Assembly (NCBI RefSeq): GCF_026672255.1
Contig: NZ_JAPOHA010000006.1
Location: 124,001-188,000, forward strand
Direction of reading: 5' to 3'
Length of the DNA stretch: 64,000 nt
Source: Caproiciproducens galactitolivorans
GTDB taxonomy: Bacteria > Bacillota > Clostridia > Oscillospirales > Acutalibacteraceae
In this document: in pieces, positions 43,219 through 52,796 of the stretch
Numbering within the stretch: position 1 is the first letter of the stretch
How the letters are laid out: the number at the start of each line of letters is the position of its first letter
The notes under the pieces: generated by a model
Seen by the model: the letters and a program-made list of their open reading frames with translations, nothing else
Told to the model about the DNA's origin: nothing
Databases searched by the model: none
Program-made: the position numbers and the translations under genes

Positions 43219-43692
43219 TTAATGTCTCGGGTGGGAACGTACCGCCAAAATCGCCTTAATGACGGCGGTTACGACCTCCGCGTTGGTCTGCGTATCTACC
43301 TGGGGCGTGGGCTGGCCTTCCATTAAAACCATGTAATGAGGCGTAAGCCGGTTCAGCGCCAGCGCGACAATGTCTTTTTTACAGCGGTCACACCGGCAGC
43401 ATTGAAATCGCTTTAATGCGTCTTCCAGTTTTTCGAGCACGATATTTTCCATAATATTCACCAGAACCGTTTGCTGGGTATCCATAAGCGGAACCCCAAG
43501 CTCCCGGCGCATCATCGTCCTGTGGGGGCTCGGCGCTTCCTGCTCCGGGAGTGCTTCCGCCTCCGCTTTTTCGGAGGAAGGCTCCTCCCTATCCTGTTCT
43601 TCCGGCGATGCGGCCTTAATGGTTTTGGAGCCGGAAGGCATCAGCATTTTATACATTAAATCCTTATCAATATCTTTTTTGGTTTTTGCCAT
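43219..43692 (-). CDS. ComFB-domain protein
   Basis: A 157-residue protein. Residues 1-20 are basic and charged (MAKTKKDIDKDLMYKMLMPS). Residues about 28-60 are a low-complexity Glu/Ala/Pro linker. Residues about 74-157 form the ComFB ('late competence development') domain with VNIMENIVLEKLEDALKRF and a four-cysteine zinc-like site (Cys98, 99, 101, 104). ComFB proteins have no settled function; some bind cyclic dinucleotides. The gene starts 5 bases after an orphan parA, so the two likely form a functional pair. Confidence 0.82.
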   Translation of the reverse strand: MAKTKKDIDKDLMYKMLMPSGSKTIKAASPEEQDREEPSSEKAEAEALPEQEAPSPHRTMMRRELGVPLMDTQQTVLVNIMENIVLEKLEDALKRFQCCRCDRCKKDIVALALNRLTPHYMVLMEGQPTPQVDTQTNAEVVTAVIKAILAVRSHPRH

Positions 43693-43697
43693 ACCGA

Positions 43698-44459
43698 TTA
43701 AGCCTCCTTTGTCAACAGTTCGTCTGTAAAGTTCTGATAATCTTTCGCAATATTGTTCCGGGGGGAATAATCCAGAATATTCTGCTGTATGGACTGCGCT
43801 TCGCTTACGACAACACTGCTCCTTATGTAGGTATCAAAAAGCCGGATATTCAAATCCTCCGCGATCATCGCGGCGGTACCGCGGATTTCCTTGCACAAAT
43901 GGGTTCGCGGGTTGAATTTTGTAAGCAGAATCCCCGCAATATTCAGGTCGGGATTGCAGTATTTTTTTACGCGTTCAACGGTTTCATAAAGCTTGCCGAT
44001 CCCCTGCAGGCTGAAAATATCGGACAGCACGGGTACGATAATCGCATTGGACGCGGTAAAAGCATTGATCGTCAGGATGCCGAGCGCGGGAGGCGTATCC
44101 AGCAGAATATAGTCGTAATGGTCCAAAACCGGCTTAAGGGCTTCTTTCAGTAAATATTCCCTTCCGGTATTCGTAAATTCCAATTCAATACCGCTCAGCA
44201 GGATACTGGAAACGATAAGATCAGCCGTATCCGATTTCTGTATGGCAAACAGGGTTTTTACGTCGCCTTTCAGAACATCGTAAATCGTTGCGCAGGTATC
44301 GGTGTCAACTCCTACACTAAAACCGAGGTTTCCCTGCGGGTCCAGATCGATCATCAGGACGCGGAAACCTCTTTTTTTGAGCCCCGCCGCCAAATTGCAG
44401 GTAGTGGTTGTTTTCCCTACTCCGCCTTTTTGATTCGATATCGAAATTACCTTACACAT
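43698..44459 (-). CDS. orphan ParA/Soj-family positioning ATPase
   Basis: A 253-residue P-loop ATPase with the deviant Walker A KGGVGKTTT (Lys11 signature lysine, Lys16), switch I DLDPQGNLG and switch II LLDTPPALGILT, followed by the DNA-binding surface helices. ParA proteins form ATP-dependent dimers on DNA that move a cargo. No parB lies beside it. Instead a ComFB-domain protein follows, so chromosome segregation is unlikely to be its only role. The start at 44459 has AAGGGGGA 8 bases upstream; the longer ORF start at 44486 lacks a site. Confidence 0.9.
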   Translation of the reverse strand: MCKVISISNQKGGVGKTTTTCNLAAGLKKRGFRVLMIDLDPQGNLGFSVGVDTDTCATIYDVLKGDVKTLFAIQKSDTADLIVSSILLSGIELEFTNTGREYLLKEALKPVLDHYDYILLDTPPALGILTINAFTASNAIIVPVLSDIFSLQGIGKLYETVERVKKYCNPDLNIAGILLTKFNPRTHLCKEIRGTAAMIAEDLNIRLFDTYIRSSVVVSEAQSIQQNILDYSPRNNIAKDYQNFTDELLTKEA

Positions 44460-44503
44460 CTTATAAATCCCCCTTGGCGATTTCACAAGCTAATTCTCCT
44501 GTT

Positions 44504-44532
44504 ATTATACTATTTTTTACACAATCTTACAA
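44504..44532 (-). promoter_or_regulatory. promoter of the ParA/ComFB operon
   Basis: Minus strand -35 TTGTAA (44527-44532), 17-base spacer, -10 TATAAT (44504-44509). Confidence 0.7.
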
Positions 44533-44582
44533 TAATTTCATTATTATGACTGATTTCTTTTTATTGCTTTGTTGACTTTATC

Positions 44583-45506
44583 CTATTTTTTGGCATTTAA
44601 GAAATCATTGATGATTTTATAACAGTCTCTGACCTGTGAAAAAACCGGGGGCATTGTAAAAAATCCGTGAAGCGCGTTCGGAATTTGGTGTACCTCCACC
44701 GTATTTCCGGCCTGTTCCAGCCTTCTTCCGTAATCCTCCGCCTCATCCCGCAGGGGGTCGTGTTCGGCCGTAATAATCAGCGTGCTCGGCTGGTTGCTGA
44801 AATCCTTGGATGCCAGCGGGGCAAAATACGGGTTCTGCAAGTCCTTTTCGTCCGCCATATACAGCGCCATGTAATCGTTAATCCGTTTTGCAGTCAGCAA
44901 ATATTTCTTTTCGCTGCTCCGCGCCGACGCGTAGGGAGACCGATCGGTGTGATCATGGTACGCGGCAGGGTAGAGAAGAATCTGCCGCGCCGGAAGAAAT
45001 TCGCCCCTGTCGCGCGCCATCAGGGACACAGCGGCGGCTAAATTTCCGCCGGCGCTGTCGCCCATAAGCGTAATCTGATCCGCTTCCGTTTGAAACAGGG
45101 AGGAATCGAGGAAAATTTCACGCGCAACGCGATAGCAGTCCTCCGGAGCCGCCGGAAAGCGATATTCCGGTGCAGACCGGTAATCAACCGATACAACAGT
45201 ACAGCCGGTCATTTCGGCCAAACTTGCGCAGACCCGGTTATAGCTGTCAATGAAGCCGGTTACCCATCCGCCCCCATGGAAAAAGAGAAGAATGGATTTG
45301 CTCTCGTTTTCAGAAGGGGTAAAAATGCGCACGGGTATGGCATGATTTTCATAAGCAACGACATGGTCCCACACTTTATACGGCAGTTTATGGCGATGAT
45401 TTGCGATGCTGATTATTTTCTTCTGGAACTGATACTGATCTCCCAAATCAACTTCGGTATAGGAAAGAGCCCGCAGCGCAGTCCGCATCAATCGGTTTAC
45501 CGCCAT
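44583..45506 (-). CDS. HSL-family (family IV) alpha/beta hydrolase
   Basis: A 307-residue cytosolic carboxylesterase of the hormone-sensitive-lipase type. The oxyanion motif is HGGGW (77-81), the nucleophile Ser151 lies in GDSAGGN, the catalytic Asp is in TAEHDPLRDEA and the His in NALHGFF. An N-terminal cap helix region precedes the core. The natural ester is unknown. GAAAGGCGGG precedes the ATG. The gene stands alone. Confidence 0.9.
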   Translation of the reverse strand: MAVNRLMRTALRALSYTEVDLGDQYQFQKKIISIANHRHKLPYKVWDHVVAYENHAIPVRIFTPSENESKSILLFFHGGGWVTGFIDSYNRVCASLAEMTGCTVVSVDYRSAPEYRFPAAPEDCYRVAREIFLDSSLFQTEADQITLMGDSAGGNLAAAVSLMARDRGEFLPARQILLYPAAYHDHTDRSPYASARSSEKKYLLTAKRINDYMALYMADEKDLQNPYFAPLASKDFSNQPSTLIITAEHDPLRDEAEDYGRRLEQAGNTVEVHQIPNALHGFFTMPPVFSQVRDCYKIINDFLNAKK

Positions 45507-45606
45507 TTTTATACCCGCCTTTCAAAAGAGCCAAATATAAAAGTAGTATATACCGTTTCCTGCCCTTTATCGGCGGCACCTGTCGCATTGGAAACCTACA
45601 GAGCAG

Positions 45607-45636
45607 AAAAGAGCGGCATGGTTAAACCATGCCGCC
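45607..45636 (-). terminator. terminator of the diguanylate cyclase gene
   Basis: GCGGCATGGTT / AACCATGCCGC stem (45613-45623 with 45625-45635) followed on the minus strand by TCTTTTCTG. Only a small part of the 45507-45642 gap has other structure. Confidence 0.8.
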
Positions 45637-45642
45637 TGACAA

Positions 45643-48285
45643 TTAAAATTTATCCTCTTCGGAATAGAACGTGTAGCAGTCCTTCCCCCGCCGTTTCGCC
45701 TTGTAAAGGGCGGCATCCGCCTTGGGGTACAGCTCCTGATAGGTTTTCCCGTCCGCCGGGAATAACGCGATTCCGATGCTCCCCGATATCTGATACGATA
45801 AATCCTTGCTGGCGCGCGTACTGCGGAAAATCCCGCACATCGATTTTGCCTTTTCTTCAATCAGATCATCGGTTGAAATGTCCCGCAGAAAGACAATAAA
45901 TTCATCCCCGCCGATACGCCCGACAACATCCGACGTTCGAAAGAGCTTTTGAAGCCGGTGGGATATTTCCATAATCACTTCATCGCCGGTCATATGGCCG
46001 AACTGGTCGTTAATCGCTTTAAAGTTGTCAATATCAATCATCATCAGCGCGTGCTTTTCGACAGGCGCCGAATCCGCCAGATGGTCTTCAATCTGGGACT
46101 GCGTCGCGGTTTTGTTAAAAAGGTTCGTAAGCGGGTCGCGCTGTGATTTATCCAGAAGCCGCTGCATTTCTTTTTTCTGCTTATCAATATTATACGCTTT
46201 TCCGATGGCCTTGCTTGGTTTTCCGTACGAGTCATAGATGATCTTTGATTTTATACGGTGCCAAACAGGATCACCGGACTTTGTGATGAACCGGATTTCC
46301 GTCTCCGAATTTGCATTCCCCATACGCAGTTCATTTAAATAGGCTTTAAATCCGGGCAAATCTTTTTCACAAATACTTTCGTTCTGTAAGATGTTCTTCA
46401 AAAATTCGGATATGTTCGGATATCTGCCCGTTAACGCCGTAAAGAGCGGGGAAAAACCCATGCAGTCGGCGGGAATATCATACTCGAACATGATGTCGTC
46501 CGAAAGATTCTCCGCTATTTGGTACCGTTCCTGCTCAACTTCCAGTTCTTCCTGCGCCTTTTTCAGCGATGTAATATCGGAAAAAACACATTGATAAATA
46601 ACCTGCTGGTTCTGGTTTACCGTTCGGGTTCCGCTTAAAGAAACCCAAATGGTTCTCCCATCGCTTTGAATCATCCGGAATTCCGCCATAATCGGCCTTT
46701 TTTCCTCAATCTGCCTGGAAATCATGCTGGTTAAGAAATGCGAATCATCCGGATGAACGTTTTCAATTCCCTCATGCTTTTGCGCTTCATATTCGTCTTC
46801 CGTACATCCGCACAGCCGGTAAAATCCCTCGCTTGCATAAACGAGCTTGAGCTTTCCTTCCTCATAGAGGTACTGGGCCACGCCCCCCGGAATGCTGTTG
46901 GCCAAAGTAAGAAGCTGCTTCATGGCGTCATTGGCCTTTTTATGCGCCTGTTTCGATTCCGTAATATCAACCACAACCGAATAAAACTGCCTTTGCCCGT
47001 CCTCATTTGTAACAATCTGAACGCGGTTTAAAAGCCAGCGTATTTTGTCTTTTGCAGTAATCACCCGGTACTTTACTTCCGCAAACTTTCCCTGCGTAAA
47101 CTGCTGCCGAATACTGTTTAACGTATGTACACGATCTTCTTCATAGATCATGTTACAGAAGGAATTCTTGTACTTCTCCAAAAACTTTTCTCTTGTGTAG
47201 CCGGACATTTTCAGCAGCCCGTCGCTCACGAATTGAAATTCCATATTCTCACTGTCGTTACAGCGGAACGCGCCGCCAGGCAGGTTGGAAATAAAGGTTT
47301 CGAGCTCCACTTTTGTGGAGCGCAGCTCATCATTCTTTTTGCGGATCATCTGCCGGTTCTTTCTCTCCGAAAATACGATGTATAAAATAAACAAGAGCAT
47401 CGCGATGACAAGCTGAGCCATAAGCGGGATGGTATAATTCATGATTTTATTGGTTTTAAACGTGATTTCATTAATGGAAACCGTTTTAAAGAGGTACCAG
47501 TCCTCAATTCCCAACGGCATATAATATACAAAATATTCATCCTGATCCGTATAATAGTGGGAATTTCCGGACTTCCCCGTTTTCATGTTGGATTGGATTC
47601 TATTTAAATCATTCCGGTCTTCAAAAGACAGATTTGTGCTAGAAAAAATATTCATATCCCGTTTTTTGGGGTCGGTTGTGGACAGAATAGTCCCGTTTCC
47701 AAGCACGATACTGGTTTCACTGGAATCTTCGCTGTCTTTTCCACTGAGAGACGCGTCAATTTTATTCGTCGGAATCATTATTTCAACGACTCCCGCCACT
47801 TTGCCTTCAATTTTAACCGGCGCGGCAACCACGATTACCCTGCTTCCGTCCAACCTCGAATTTTCAACAGAAGACGTTACGGTACAGCCGCTGATCGCTT
47901 TTTTAAAATACGCACGGTCGGCAATTTGAAGAACGCGGCCGTCCCTTAAACAGCATGTGCCGTCCGGCTGCACATAGGCAATAACGGTATTGGGGTCGGA
48001 CGGTTCCATTTTTTTCAAAAAGCCTTGAATTCTCTCTTTATCCATCGGGGCAGATTGCGTTTCAAGAGCCCTGGAAAATTCTTCAGCGGAAGCGGCGGCA
48101 CATTTCAGCCCACTGCTTACGATTTGGGCATTCTGCGCTGCTTCCGCCATTAAATTTTTCTGAATATCTTCCGTAAATGTATTTCGGACAAGAAAGGTAT
48201 AGTGGCTGAAAGACAGAATAATAACCAAAGTGGCGGCGGCAATAACGAGGATCGCAGTTACGGGTGTATTAATTCTTCTCTTCAA
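45643..48285 (-). CDS. membrane diguanylate cyclase with dCache and PAS sensors
   Basis: An 880-residue enzyme that should make c-di-GMP from GTP. TM1 (about 8-30) and TM2 (about 280-305) bracket an extracellular dCache-like sensor. Three PAS domains with PAC motifs follow (about 330-445, 455-575, 590-700). The GGDEF domain has the catalytic GGDEF at 792-796 and, five residues before it, the inhibitory I-site RTSD (783-786), so feedback by product is expected. No EAL domain is present. It starts at TTG behind GGGGGG. The signal for the sensor is unknown. Confidence 0.92.
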   Translation of the reverse strand: MKRRINTPVTAILVIAAATLVIILSFSHYTFLVRNTFTEDIQKNLMAEAAQNAQIVSSGLKCAAASAEEFSRALETQSAPMDKERIQGFLKKMEPSDPNTVIAYVQPDGTCCLRDGRVLQIADRAYFKKAISGCTVTSSVENSRLDGSRVIVVAAPVKIEGKVAGVVEIMIPTNKIDASLSGKDSEDSSETSIVLGNGTILSTTDPKKRDMNIFSSTNLSFEDRNDLNRIQSNMKTGKSGNSHYYTDQDEYFVYYMPLGIEDWYLFKTVSINEITFKTNKIMNYTIPLMAQLVIAMLLFILYIVFSERKNRQMIRKKNDELRSTKVELETFISNLPGGAFRCNDSENMEFQFVSDGLLKMSGYTREKFLEKYKNSFCNMIYEEDRVHTLNSIRQQFTQGKFAEVKYRVITAKDKIRWLLNRVQIVTNEDGQRQFYSVVVDITESKQAHKKANDAMKQLLTLANSIPGGVAQYLYEEGKLKLVYASEGFYRLCGCTEDEYEAQKHEGIENVHPDDSHFLTSMISRQIEEKRPIMAEFRMIQSDGRTIWVSLSGTRTVNQNQQVIYQCVFSDITSLKKAQEELEVEQERYQIAENLSDDIMFEYDIPADCMGFSPLFTALTGRYPNISEFLKNILQNESICEKDLPGFKAYLNELRMGNANSETEIRFITKSGDPVWHRIKSKIIYDSYGKPSKAIGKAYNIDKQKKEMQRLLDKSQRDPLTNLFNKTATQSQIEDHLADSAPVEKHALMMIDIDNFKAINDQFGHMTGDEVIMEISHRLQKLFRTSDVVGRIGGDEFIVFLRDISTDDLIEEKAKSMCGIFRSTRASKDLSYQISGSIGIALFPADGKTYQELYPKADAALYKAKRRGKDCYTFYSEEDKF

Positions 48286-48439
48286 CTTTATTATCCCCCC
48301 AAGACATAGCGGAAGCCTTCATGCGGGTTTCATTAAATTCCAAATGAAATATAAATATATAGTACCATATTTTACCAGAAAAAGAAATAATTTATTCTAT
48401 GGAAATAAATTTTATGACCAAAAAAACGTTTTCAAAACT

Positions 48440-51400
48440 TTAAAAACTATGTAACTCCGCCCCCAGCTCCGTGCTTTTTGCAAAAGAAAGGATGCTTTGG
48501 TGACAGGTAAATAAAACCACCTGGGAAACGGCATTCTGCTTTGAATATTCTGCAAGAAAACGCAGCCCGTCTTTGGCCCGGCTGTCATCATACTGCAAAA
48601 AAACATCATCGAGAAACAGGGGCAGTTTCTCCCCATTCTGCGACAGCAGCTCCGCTACGGCCAGCCGAAGTGCCAAATACGCCTGATCGACTGTGCCGCT
48701 GCTCAGGTATTGCCATTCATGGGAAACCGCGCTCTGTTCATCCTGCACATGAATATCAAAATTTCTGGAAATGATGACGTTACTATATTTTCCGCAGGTA
48801 AGTTTATGAAAAATCGCGGCGGTTTTCTCATTCAGAAGGGGACCGAAGCTTTGCCGGATTTCATTAAACGCCTCCGTCATCGTTTTCTGAGCGATATCGA
48901 AGCAAGTAAATGCATCTTCGTTTTCAGAAATTTCCTCTTTTAACCGTTCCACTTCATTTTCCAGTTCGCTTACGCTTTTCTTTCCTGCAAACCGGTTTTT
49001 AATCTCCGAGCTTAAGCGGACAACCTCTTCGGATGCTTTTTGGAACAGTTCCAGCGTTCCGCGGCTTCTTTGTTTCAGATTTTCGGCCTCATAATCGTCA
49101 AGCTTTTCCGGCAGGTTCCCGTTATTCCGGCTGAGAATCCCGCCGCGGATTTCTTCCGATTCCCGCTGAAGCTGCTCCGGCGTCCTGCCCTGCATTTCCT
49201 CGTTCAAATAATCCAACCGGCTGCCGGCTTTCATCCGGGCGGTATGAATCGCCTGCCGTTCCTCTTTGAATCGGCGCAGGGTATTCACCGCTTCTTCAAA
49301 AGTGGAAACAGGAATATAGTTTCCGACATAGGCAATCAGGTTTCGGATGCCTTTCTGAAGATTTTCCTTTGCCTGCGCCGCATCCGCTTTGGCATTCGTC
49401 AGGCTTTCTATTTTCGCCGTTCTTTTTGCCAACCGGCTTTTTTGCTCAATCTGCCTGTTTTGCAGCTCCTCCAAGGTTTTGCAGCCCATTCTTTCGAGCT
49501 GGGACTGTATCTGCCCGGCAAGTGCCCTCTCATAGGCGGATTTGGTTGCAAGCTGCTCCCGAAGGCTTTGCAGATCGAGCGGAACTTCCTCCTCTTTCGG
49601 AAGTCCGGCCTGCTTTTCCTTTACACGGTTCGTAAGCTCCGAAAGGCTTTCAACGCATAGCCGCAGTTTGATTTCAAGCTCATTTCTTTTCTGCTCCGCC
49701 AGTGATAACGCATCCAGAGCCGTCTGGAGCGCGCGTTCCGCTTCTTCCGCATTCTTCTGCATCTGCCGGGTTTGCTCCTGTAATTCCCGCAGTTTGTTTT
49801 CCGCGTCGTTCACCGCCCGCGTGGCGGCGTCCGTCTCCAGAGACGCCGCGCGGCGCGCTTCTTCAAGGCCGACTTTCGCGCGCGCCGTTTCCGCCTCATC
49901 AATCACCGTGGTGGCAACTTCTTTTTCCTGTTTTCCGCTAAAAGCCGGAATCAGCAAAACGGCCGCAATTCCCGCGCCCGCATAACAAGCGGGATGAACA
50001 AATACACCCAGTAAAACGGAGAAAAGAAAGAGGACAGCCGCAGCGGCAACCAAGGGCATATTCCCTTTCCGTCCGGCATTCTGCTTCACAAGCACCTGTT
50101 TCGGCGTACCGGCCTGTTTCAGCCGGTCTTCCGCCGTTTCCACTCTTTGGCCGCAAAGCTGCTGCACGGATTTTAGGTTATGCAGAGCAACCTGATATTG
50201 GGTATTCGCGTTTTCCTGTTCCTGTTTAAAGGAATTCCAGTTTTGCTTACTCTTTTCCGATTTCTCTTTCAGCCGGTCCGCAGTGTCCCGCATTCTTTCG
50301 TATTCTGCGGCGGCGCTTTTCAGAGAAGATTCCAGCCTTTGATTTTCCTCTTTCTGAGTCGTAAACCGCTTGATTTCCTGTTCATATTCGGAGCGCAGCT
50401 TTTCCGACTGCGAACGATTCTGCACAGTTTCCTTCAGCGCAGCGATCGTCTTTTGCAGCGAAGCCTGTTCCTTCCCCTGTTCGATAATTTGGTCGAACAA
50501 TTCCGGCGGAATTTCTGCATCCGGCTCCTGTATGGAAGCTTCCTCGCTTTCGAGTGCCTGAACATTCCTGCTTCTTTCCGTAAAAACTTCATTCAGGGAT
50601 TTGATGCGGGCAATCTGCTCTTCCCCGCCGCTGAGAAAAGCATCCGGAGCAAACGGGGAATCTCCTTTTGCCAGCTGCTTTTCCCGCTGATCGCAATCCA
50701 GCAGTTCCTTGTCTATCTCCTGCTTTTTCAACAGCAGTTTTTCAAAGTTTTGAAGCTGCTGCAGCTTCTCCTGAAGGTCAACCTGTGATTTATACTGCTG
50801 ATATTCCTGTTCCAGCGCTTCCTTTTTTTCCGCCAACTGTGCGCGGCGGGATTCCATCTGCTTTTTCTCTTCTTCCTCCCGCAAAGCCTGTGCGCGCTGC
50901 TCCGCAAGGGAATCCAGAAGCTGGTACTGTTTGTCCAAAATACCGATTTTCCCGCTTTTGGATTTCAACTGCTCCTTCGCGGTTTGCAGGCGGGTGTCCA
51001 CCTTTTTCTGGGAAACGCTTTCATCCCCGGTGGAAACAAGATTTAACAGCTTCTGTGTGATCTCGTCGTCTTTATCCGCGCCGGCCATGCTTCCGGCCTG
51101 TCCGATAAAAACACTCTTTTCAAACGCCGTGTCCCCCATGCCTAAAAACCTTTGTCCAAGGTCGGCACCGCTTGCGATTTTTTCCTTTTCCCCGGTCGCC
51201 TGATTCCAGAGACTGATTTTATCCGTGGCATTGGACGCGCCGAAAAGTCTTTCCGCGCGGTAGACCGTTCCGCCGCATTCAAATTCAATGGAACCGGACA
51301 TCTTTGAACCGTCCCACGGCATGTATTTTTTCCGGATATTTTTGGTCAAATCGGAACTTTTTCCCGCGGAACCGTAAAACATCATTTTGATAAACGCCAT

Positions 51401-51517
51401 GATGGTGCTTTTTCCATCCTCGTTATTCCCATAAAGGACCTGAAAACCGTCCGTAAATTCCAGATCAAAATCGTTCAGCTTCCCGAAATGGTCGATGTGA
51501 ATCCGTTTAATTTTCAT
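48440..51517 (-). CDS. YhaN-like SMC/Rad50-type ATPase with internal membrane segment
   Basis: A 1025-residue AAA/ABC-type ATPase. It has an N-terminal Rad50/SbcC-like Walker A (YGNNEDGKST, 30-38), two long Gln/Glu-rich coiled coils, and a hydrophobic double segment in the middle (about 483-530; LVAAAAVLFLFSVLLGVFV then a second). It ends with a signature LSSGTVDQAYLALRLA and Walker B LPLFLDDVFLQYD. In SbcC the middle carries a zinc hook; here a membrane region replaces it, as in Bacillus YhaN. It overlaps the nuclease gene by 11 bases, so it is the ATPase partner of a membrane-tethered SbcCD-like complex. Confidence 0.87.
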   Translation of the reverse strand: MKIKRIHIDHFGKLNDFDLEFTDGFQVLYGNNEDGKSTIMAFIKMMFYGSAGKSSDLTKNIRKKYMPWDGSKMSGSIEFECGGTVYRAERLFGASNATDKISLWNQATGEKEKIASGADLGQRFLGMGDTAFEKSVFIGQAGSMAGADKDDEITQKLLNLVSTGDESVSQKKVDTRLQTAKEQLKSKSGKIGILDKQYQLLDSLAEQRAQALREEEEKKQMESRRAQLAEKKEALEQEYQQYKSQVDLQEKLQQLQNFEKLLLKKQEIDKELLDCDQREKQLAKGDSPFAPDAFLSGGEEQIARIKSLNEVFTERSRNVQALESEEASIQEPDAEIPPELFDQIIEQGKEQASLQKTIAALKETVQNRSQSEKLRSEYEQEIKRFTTQKEENQRLESSLKSAAAEYERMRDTADRLKEKSEKSKQNWNSFKQEQENANTQYQVALHNLKSVQQLCGQRVETAEDRLKQAGTPKQVLVKQNAGRKGNMPLVAAAAVLFLFSVLLGVFVHPACYAGAGIAAVLLIPAFSGKQEKEVATTVIDEAETARAKVGLEEARRAASLETDAATRAVNDAENKLRELQEQTRQMQKNAEEAERALQTALDALSLAEQKRNELEIKLRLCVESLSELTNRVKEKQAGLPKEEEVPLDLQSLREQLATKSAYERALAGQIQSQLERMGCKTLEELQNRQIEQKSRLAKRTAKIESLTNAKADAAQAKENLQKGIRNLIAYVGNYIPVSTFEEAVNTLRRFKEERQAIHTARMKAGSRLDYLNEEMQGRTPEQLQRESEEIRGGILSRNNGNLPEKLDDYEAENLKQRSRGTLELFQKASEEVVRLSSEIKNRFAGKKSVSELENEVERLKEEISENEDAFTCFDIAQKTMTEAFNEIRQSFGPLLNEKTAAIFHKLTCGKYSNVIISRNFDIHVQDEQSAVSHEWQYLSSGTVDQAYLALRLAVAELLSQNGEKLPLFLDDVFLQYDDSRAKDGLRFLAEYSKQNAVSQVVLFTCHQSILSFAKSTELGAELHSF

Positions 51518-52646
51518 TCAGCGTCACCTCGCTGTCAAATGCTTTTAAGCCGATATAAAGAGCCCGCCGGTACTGGGACTCCTGTTCTTCCGCCTTGCAT
51601 CCGTCAATTTTATCCAGCATTTTCCGCACAAAAATCCCTTTGAGCGAATTTTCCTTTGCGAATTCGCTTAAATCGGCCTGCACATGCGTTTCGTCTTTTA
51701 TTTTAATATAATAGAATTCATCCGCGAGCCGGACGGCAATTGCCGCGCAGTCCGGCGTATAGGAAGCGTCCAGCGCCCCTTCCAATCGCACTTTATACAG
51801 ATTTTCGGCACAGCAGTCGCCGTATCTCTGCTTCAGAGTGTGCAGCACGATGGCGGCCGCTTCCTGATTGGTTGCCGCTCCGCTGATGTCCACAGGCACT
51901 TCCAGGTTCATTCGCTTACAAACAGGACGGAAGGCAAGATCCGTCCCGCCCTTATAGACGGTGCCGATATAAACGCCCTTTTCGTCCAGTTCATCGAAAC
52001 CCCTTCCCTCCGGACATCCGCAGTAGGCGTAAGCGGTCGCGCCGCTTTTCAGAATTTCGGTGCGCTTATGGATATGGCCGAGAGCGAGGTAGTCAAAGCC
52101 GCTGAAACGGATTTGCACGGGTGAAATCGGATTATAGTTGCTCGTCTGGTTTTCCGCAGTCAAATCGCCGTGCATCACACAAATTTGAATGGTGTTGTCC
52201 TGGGAAATACTTGGTTCCTGCAACAGCGTTTCCGTTACATAAGTGCCTGTAAACGCCGCTCCCCATACGCAAACGCCCTTTTCCGGCAGTTCAAAGGAGG
52301 TTAAGCCCGACTGAAAAATATGTACGTTCACCGGCCAGCCTTCCTCGGAATAAGGGGAATCGGCCGAAATATAGTCATGATTTCCCGGAGCAATGGCAAC
52401 GGCCGTATCGGGAATTTCCGAAAGGGACTTTTGAACGGAATGAACCAACCCAATATCCACACCGGAGCTTTCGAATAAGTCCCCGGCTATTAAAAGCAGC
52501 TCCACTTTCTCTTCTCTGCAAAGAGAAACGATGCGGTCAAAGGTCATCAGCATCTCTTCACGGCGCTGCCTTGCGGCATTTCCCAGCGACGAAAGTTCCG
52601 CTCCCAAATGCAAATCGGCGCAATGAAGTATTTTTATTTGATTCAT
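51507..52646 (-). CDS. YhaO/SbcD-like metallophosphoesterase nuclease
   Basis: A 379-residue calcineurin-like phosphoesterase. The di-metal motifs are in order: CADLHLG, AGDLFESS, APGNHDYIS, MHGDL and LGHIHKR. A C-terminal capping region of about 140 residues would bind the ATPase partner. Known relatives (SbcD, Mre11, YhaO) cut DNA ends and hairpins. The start at 52646 gives MNQIKILHCADLH with GGTGA upstream; the ORF extends further up without a site. It is first of two overlapping genes. Confidence 0.88.
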   Translation of the reverse strand: MNQIKILHCADLHLGAELSSLGNAARQRREEMLMTFDRIVSLCREEKVELLLIAGDLFESSGVDIGLVHSVQKSLSEIPDTAVAIAPGNHDYISADSPYSEEGWPVNVHIFQSGLTSFELPEKGVCVWGAAFTGTYVTETLLQEPSISQDNTIQICVMHGDLTAENQTSNYNPISPVQIRFSGFDYLALGHIHKRTEILKSGATAYAYCGCPEGRGFDELDEKGVYIGTVYKGGTDLAFRPVCKRMNLEVPVDISGAATNQEAAAIVLHTLKQRYGDCCAENLYKVRLEGALDASYTPDCAAIAVRLADEFYYIKIKDETHVQADLSEFAKENSLKGIFVRKMLDKIDGCKAEEQESQYRRALYIGLKAFDSEVTLNEN

Positions 52647-52738
52647 ATATTCACCATTCCCGTCCAACTATTATTTCTATTATATCAACACATGCAAAGT
52701 AAATCAATTGAAAGAACATTGGGTTCTTCCCCGACGAA

Positions 52739-52767
52739 TTGAATTTCGAATTAAACCATGTTAAAAT
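52739..52767 (+). promoter_or_regulatory. promoter of the second lipid kinase
   Basis: -35 TTGAAT (52739-52744), 17-base spacer, -10 TAAAAT (52762-52767). Confidence 0.6.
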
Positions 52768-52796
52768 AAAAGAATCAGGGAAATAGGGGATTAAAA

